Positions 58,541-64,000 of a stretch of 64,000 nucleotides of DNA are shown here, piece by piece. The notes under the pieces are model-generated. The model saw nothing but the letters and a program-made list of their open reading frames with translations. It was not told where the DNA came from and searched no databases. Both the position numbers and the translations under genes were made by a program. This DNA comes from Girardinichthys multiradiatus (taxonomy: Eukaryota > Chordata > Actinopteri > Cyprinodontiformes > Goodeidae), in assembly GCF_021462225.1 (NCBI RefSeq), contig NC_061800.1:14616749-14680748 (forward strand), read 5' to 3'. Position 1 is the stretch's first letter; each line of letters opens with the position of its first letter.

Positions 58541-58979
58541 TTAGAGTGAAATAATCTAAACGTTTGGTTTTGTTTGTGTTGAGACTGAGCCATCTTATTG
58601 CTAGCAGACTATCTGTTCAGCACGTGTTCAGTTTGTGTTCTGTGTTTGTTTGTTTTTCTAAGTTAAGACAAACTTTATTTAAAGGGTGATTTTAAACACA
58701 GAAGGTCGGCCATAACTCGCAGTCCATGCTTATGCATTTGAACCGTTTTATTAATGGTATTTTAAAGGTATGTGTTTGATTCTGATGATAAGCTATAAGC
58801 TTCTTTTGTTAGCTTTAACCGCTAACAGCTAAGAACATGTGCTTGCCTGCTAAAGATTATTTAACCAAAAGGGTTGTTAGTTTTCAATCTAGTAAAATAA
58901 TATTTCCCTAAATATTGTTTTACTAAACTTGATATCTAAGTAACACAATTAAGCCCATTTCTCAAAGATTAGGTTCTTA
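58541..58979. other. AT-rich spacer
   Basis: AT-rich sequence up to the Rex3 insertion. Nothing recognised. Confidence 0.5.
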
Positions 58980-59634
58980 TTCAAAATAATACTCGTACTC
59001 GTACTCGTCATCTTCCGCTTTATCCGGGACCAGGAGGAGCAGCGGCTCTACTCCGAGCCCCTCCCGGATGGCCGAGCTCCTCACCCTATCTCTAAGGGAG
59101 TGCCCGGCCACCCTACGGAGGAAGCTCATTTCAGCTGCTTGTATCCGGGATCTCGTTCTTTCGGTCATGACGCAAAGTTCATGGCCATAGGTGAGGGTAG
59201 GAACGTAGACCGACCGGTAAATCGAGAGCTTCGCTTTTCGGCTCAGCTCTCTCTTCACCACAACGGACCGGCACAGCGCCCCCATTACTGCGGCAGCCGC
59301 ACTGATCCGTCTGTCGATCTCCTGCTCCATTCTTCCCTCACTCGTGAACAAGACCCTGAGATACTTAAACTCCTCCTCTTGAGGCAGGAACTCCCCTCCA
59401 ACCTGAAGAGGACAATCCACCCTTTTCCGGTCGAGAACCATGGCCTCTGACTTGGAGGAGCTGATCTTGATCCCACCCGCTTCACACTCAGCTGCGAACC
59501 GCCACAGCACATGCTGTAGGTCTTGGCTAGAGGGGGCCAGCAGGACCACGTCATCTGCAAAAAGAAGAGACGAAATCCACTGGTCCCCAAACCAGACCCC
59601 CTCCGGCCCTTGGCTTCGCCTTCTTCAAAATAAT
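58980..59634. repeat. 11-bp target-site duplication flanking Rex3
   Basis: TTCAAAATAAT at 58980-58990 and at 59624-59634. Confidence 0.85.
58991..59623 (-). mobile_element. Rex3 retrotransposon, 633-bp truncated copy
   Basis: On the minus strand, frame 58977-59549 has VLLAPSSQDLQHVL, ISSSKSEAMVLDRKRVDCPL, ALCRSVVVKRELSRKAKLSI and MTERTRSRIQAAEMSFLRRV, the Rex3 C-terminal part, very close to the copy at 31471. About 250 bases that in that copy (31508-31762) separate the C-terminal domain from the tail are missing here. It ends in TCGTAC repeats and is bounded by an exact 11-bp duplication. It is a dead, 5'-truncated insertion. Confidence 0.9.
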
Positions 59635-60835
59635 ATTTATTTAAATATTATTTTAATAAATAAAGGCAGCTAATTAAACACCGTTGAGAATTGGTCATCC
59701 AGAGGGTTTTTTTTTATTCAGCAGATCATTCTTTAAAACATTATTTTATTAAAATAATATTTTATCTGATCTTGCATTGTGAATGGTTGTCTAAAGGTTT
59801 GCTGATTATTGTCTAAGTTAGTTCCAAGACTAACTTAACTTCGATTCCAGATTCTTCAAGATAATCCTTGGTTCTTAAACATAAATAACATTGCATGGTA
59901 ATGTTGCATCACTCTTTCGGTCATGGTTGTCAACCATCTTTGATCAACTTGTTTATATTTTACACAGCCCATTAGTCTTCCTTATTCTTTAATTGTGCTT
60001 GGTAGTTTAGTTGGATTGTTTTAGCATAGTAAAGAGTTTGTTGATTGAAATATGTTTGACTTGAGTTGACTTATTTTGGTTAATAAATTCTTGTATTTTA
60101 AGAAATTGTGTGAATTCATTCTATGTGTGTGCAGAGTTTTGCTGTTCAATAATGCCAGAGCTTGGCTCATCCCTTTCAATTTTGTCCTAATACCACCGCC
60201 TTATTGGGCTGATATTCACAGGACAACACTTAACAGATCGAAATATTATTTAATAAAATATTGAAGTATTAACATTAAATATTAAATAATATATTCATAT
60301 TCATATTTACAACAGTGTTAAGGTTTTAAAGCAGAAAACGTCTGGTACTCAAAAAGTATTTTTTTACAGGTAATTATATTCTAGATATTCCTCTATTGTT
60401 TTCTCCTATTTTCTCTTACAGTATAAAAGTCACGCATGCTGGGGTGAATCTAAACTTACCATTAGGGGGAGGATCTTTGGGGTTATTTGTCTTTATGCAG
60501 GTCTCTATGATAAATTGTACACCAGACCAGGTTGTGCCCATCTTTAACTGCAGTGTACCAAGTTTAGTCTACCTTGACCCTGAACAGAATTGCATCGGTA
60601 TAGAAAATGGATAGATGAGTGCCTGTATCCACTACTGCGAATAATGTTAATATTCTGGTGATATCGCTTTTTTATAATCTGGGAAGCACTTTGGCTATCA
60701 ACTTAACTGAAACCTTACAGCCTAACTAGCAGTGAAATAAAATACCTCAATCATTTTTCTTATATTTCTGAACTGAACTGATAGCTAAATAAAAAATACC
60801 ACAGTTCTTTGCAAAGAAACATATAGTCAAGTAGG
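59635..60835. other. AT-rich region, nothing recognised
   Basis: Very AT-rich with partly palindromic TTATTAAAATAATA-type stretches. No coding is seen. Confidence 0.5.
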
Positions 60836-60839
60836 GAGA

Positions 60840-60985
60840 CAGGAAGTGCAGTGGAGAGAGGGGGTCAGATCTGCACCACATGTCTCCGGGGTTGGAACTC
60901 AAACCCTGGACGGCTGTGTCGAGGACTAAGGCCTCGGCATATGGTTCGGGAACTCTACTTCTATGCCATGTGCCCCTGATCTTTG
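60840..60985 (-). mobile_element. SINE-like repeat (reverse)
   Basis: The + text 'ggggttggaactcaaaccct', 'gtcgaggactaaggcctcgg' and 'tctatgccatgtgcccctg' is the antisense of a widespread teleost tRNA-like repeat. The minus strand has a head resembling a long-variable-arm tRNA and a B-box-like GGTTTGAGTTCC. Confidence 0.5.
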
Positions 60986-61189
60986 AAGTTAAACAACAAA
61001 AAATTGACTTTGTTTTAATAAATTAAACATACCAAAAACGTGCTTTCTATTCTATTATCCCTTTTAGCTGAAAAAACTTAAGTCAGATGTTTCTTGTAGC
61101 CATCTACCAGCCATGACATCGGTATGAGGAAAGTTTGAGGAAATATCTGGGCTTCTGACTCGGCCCAGGACTTTTTTAATATCCTACTT

Positions 61190-61440
61190 CTTAGTCAGTC
61201 CTTGGTGGATTTATTGCAGGGTCCAGTAAAGTACAAATGGGTCTGGAATGATCTGACAATGAGTTTGAGCTGATGCCTCCATATACGCCAGATCTCAATC
61301 CAATTGAGTATCTGTTGGATGTTCTAGATAAGCAAGTTTGTTTCTTGGAGATCCCATCTAACAATTTCCAGGACCTAAACAATCTGCTTTTAACTTAAAC
61401 TTTAGGAGTCTAGTAGAGTCCATGCCTTCATGGGTCAGGG
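61190..61440 (+). mobile_element. Tc1 transposase 3'-end relic
   Basis: 'acgccagatctcaatccaat' encodes PDLNPIE, the conserved region with the third catalytic residue. It is followed by eroded C-terminal text. No upstream part is kept. Confidence 0.65.
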
Positions 61441-64000
61441 CTGTTTGAGGAGCAAAATGGAAACCAATTCCAAGTGGTCATATTACTATGTCACAAGTTG
61501 GCAACACATTAATCAAATCGTGCTTGCAGTGTTTCTTTGTTCAAACTGCCTTTCACTTGAAATGTGGCAATTAGAATGTTTCAGCTTTTTTACCGACTTT
61601 CTTTTCAGGAATTTCCACCATTTTATGCTCATTTTAATGATTAAGCCATAGTGACAGGGAAATAAGTCTTTATGTATCAAACAAGTCAATTTTATACATT
61701 TAAAATGTTTATTCAGCAACTTGTTTACCTTTTGTCAGCATGAGCAGCAGTGGAGAACTCCCCAAAGCAAAGCGGCCACAGTGCGGGTCTGCGGTCCAGT
61801 GGTAAGCGTGAAGAAACATATCTCCACTGTCTCATTTAGTCGCCCCCTCTGCTCCAGCTTTCTCATTAAACTGTTGTTATTCCCCCTCTGTTTCATGGGG
61901 AGTTTCCAGGCTGCTGCATGTAAGACACATCCAGCAGCAGCATGCATGTCTCACTGATTCTCAGCGATCACAAAGTGAAATAAAAGGTTGCAAAGTTGTG
62001 TCCTCCGTGGTGACGAGAAGAAAAGACTTCACTTCTAGCAATGTCAAGAACACTGTAGGAGGCAGGTGTATCAATGTCAGGAAACTTTTTTCATACCGCT
62101 TCTTCCCGGGAGATAAAAATAGAAATATTTCCTCATGAGCTACAGGGTTTTAAGCAGAAGGCCTCTTTAGCTCTTTACATCTCATGTGCTGAGACCACTA
62201 CATTCAAAACAGCATAGAATGAAATGCTGAAAAAACAACCCCTCATTTTATCCTCAGATTCTCATCAAGAATGTCTCAATAGATTTTTCCATTCATCATT
62301 CCTTCAATTATATTAAGTCTGCTGCAGCCATATGTTAAACTGTTGCATTGACTGCATTACACAAGGAGGTAAACTCATCTCCTTGGACATAGAACCTCTG
62401 TGGGTTTCCACCTGTGCCGGGTGTCAGCGTGGTCTTCGATCGGTAAATAAATCTCCCGATCTTCTCGTATCAGACAGATTTCCAGCTTTCAAGCTCTTCC
62501 GGGAATGGCCTTGTGGAGCAAAAGTGTGGCTGCGAGCTCTTGTCTCTCCAGATATGCTCCTCCGTTGCGCTGTCCTTTGACACAGGCGGGAAATGGCACC
62601 GAAACTCCATCTCAGCCGGTTTATGCTCCCAGTGACGTCAGAGCTGCGACGTCTGTTGAGCTGCGCATGTCAAAATGTGCGACCAAAATGGATGGCCCCA
62701 ACAGCGTCTTTAAGCTTTTTCTTCTGGAGTCTTGTGCAGTAAGTGCACCAAGGCCATAGTAGTTGTTGTTAATATAGAAAAAAAAACTGTACTTGCCTTT
62801 TTCAAGTTTATCTGAAGTTCTTTATTAGTGGTACTTGGACAACTCTTCTAATCATTCTTTTGACTCCTCTGTCAGGAGTCCAGGGAGGATCACCAAGCAA
62901 TGTTTATGGTGAAAATATGGTCTTTTTAAATACAGATTATGATTCCAACAATGCTCATGGGAACATTCAGAAGTTTTGAAAAACATTTTAAATTAATGCC
63001 ATTAATATGTTTACAATAATAAGGTTGTAAAGGTCTCGGCCAATATCTCTGACCCCAACCATATTGAAAATGTATGGGCTAATTTTTTTTTAAAGCCAGC
63101 TATGTCCCAGAAAACAAACCAACATAAATAAACTGCAATTTTTGTATAAATGCCAGAAGGTCGTTGACCACTACAAAAGGCATGTTGCAATTTACTATGG
63201 TCCAGTCAACTAAATATTAATGGAGGTGTAGTTGTATATTTGAGCATGTTTGTATAATTTTCACTATTGATTAAATCTCAATAGGATTAGACTTGTACAA
63301 AGAGTTCTTGCTTTTAAAGAAGGTACTTGTTGTATAGTTATTCCATGCAGAAAAAGCACAGCGTAAAAGCATTATTAAAAGTCCAAATTCATATTTATAT
63401 TATGTTATATTCCTACCCATGCTGGGTGGAGGTGACCTTCGACCCTTGCAGCACATGCACTATGTGAAAACTGCTGTAGAAATTGTAGAGAGAAGATTAA
63501 AAACCAAGAGCAGATATTACTGGCTATACCAAAAACAATAATAATAATAATCATGAAAAAATTCAATCAAACAAGCATCTTATATTTAATGTAGGCAAAT
63601 GAATGTAAACTCTTCTGAAAGTTGTCAGTTTATTGTTTCCTACAGTGTGAGATGTTGAAATATGAAGGTCAGCTTCTGACTGAATAGTTTCTTTCTCCTC
63701 AAAGAGTTGCAGTGTGTTGTGACAGAAATTAAAATGAGATACAGCAACATTTTTAAAGTCTCTGTGCTGTTTCAAGTTGCCTCCACATGCTGTGATGCAG
63801 AGCCGTTCTGCCTAATAACCACGAAAAAGAGAACTTTCTCAGCAGCGTGCCCATAACACAAAAGCAGCTTCAATCACCTTTGATGAGGAGGAAGGGCTGG
63901 GGAAGCAAATTATGTTTTAAGAGGTGAAAAGGCTCTAAATCATAATACAGAAACTCCCATGAGCCAGCGAGGAGCTCAGGCTTCTTTTTAAAGGTCCTTC
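61441..64000. other. Intergenic to right edge
   Basis: No recognisable exon or repeat family. A less AT-rich block at about 62480-62760 holds a CRE. ORFs at 61721-61957, 62332-62580 and 62505-62759 have no recognisable domain. Confidence 0.45.
62633..62640. promoter_or_regulatory. CRE octamer TGACGTCA
   Basis: A perfect CREB/ATF site in a CpG-containing block. An ATG at 62688 opens a short frame that meets a GTAAGT donor-like site at about 62738, so a first exon is conceivable but unsupported. Confidence 0.3.

Overview
This window is vertebrate nuclear DNA, almost certainly from a ray-finned (teleost) fish. Two things point to this. A split-exon vertebrate gene (semaphorin 5B) ends here, and the rest is packed with repeats typical of teleosts: Rex3 retrotransposons, L2 and L1-like LINEs, many Tc1/mariner copies, a hAT derivative and tRNA-derived SINEs. 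There are no bacterial-type operons, CRISPR arrays or phage modules.

Bases 1 to about 16,500 (+ strand) carry the last five coding exons of sema5b. They are two thrombospondin type-1 repeat exons (475-645, 3932-4069), a 45-nt juxtamembrane exon (8087-8131), the transmembrane exon (10758-10963) and the terminal cytoplasmic exon (14057-14233). All junctions have AG/GT borders and compatible phases, and they give 244 codons plus a stop. The semaphorin domain and earlier exons lie off the left edge. A 3' UTR of up to about 2.3 kb follows, with several AATAAA signals. The introns hold Tc1 relics, a LINE tail, two tRNA-derived SINEs and TG microsatellites.

Bases 16,500 to 64,000 contain no host exon that I can recognise. 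The right part is a layered repeat landscape in which the order of insertion can be read from target-site duplications (TSDs). A hAT-Ac-type deletion derivative (34497-35771, 8-bp TSD) sits in or beside the 5' end of a long Rex3 copy (31471-34496). A 166-bp Rex3 tail (11-bp TSD) sits in the 3' UTR of another LINE. A young Tc1 element with 200-nt inverted repeats (49737-51293, TA TSD) abuts a Rex3 relic. A 633-bp Rex3 copy has an 11-bp TSD (58991-59623).

The most unusual part is a pair of long, strand-asymmetric, G/T-rich tracts (about 21958-23990 and 37412-41790). The second follows directly on the C-terminal end of an L1-like ORF2, so I read both as a very long G-rich LINE 3' tail, with the first being a 5'-truncated tail-only copy. 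The many long overlapping ORFs in these tracts are compositional artefacts.

The transposon ORFs seen here are broken by frameshifts, stops or internal deletions, so no element is evidently autonomous. I did not find a new defence, toxin or biosynthetic system. The items worth following up are the G-rich tails, the TG-repeat context of the sema5b small exon, a duplicated 226-bp segment, and the nested insertions.
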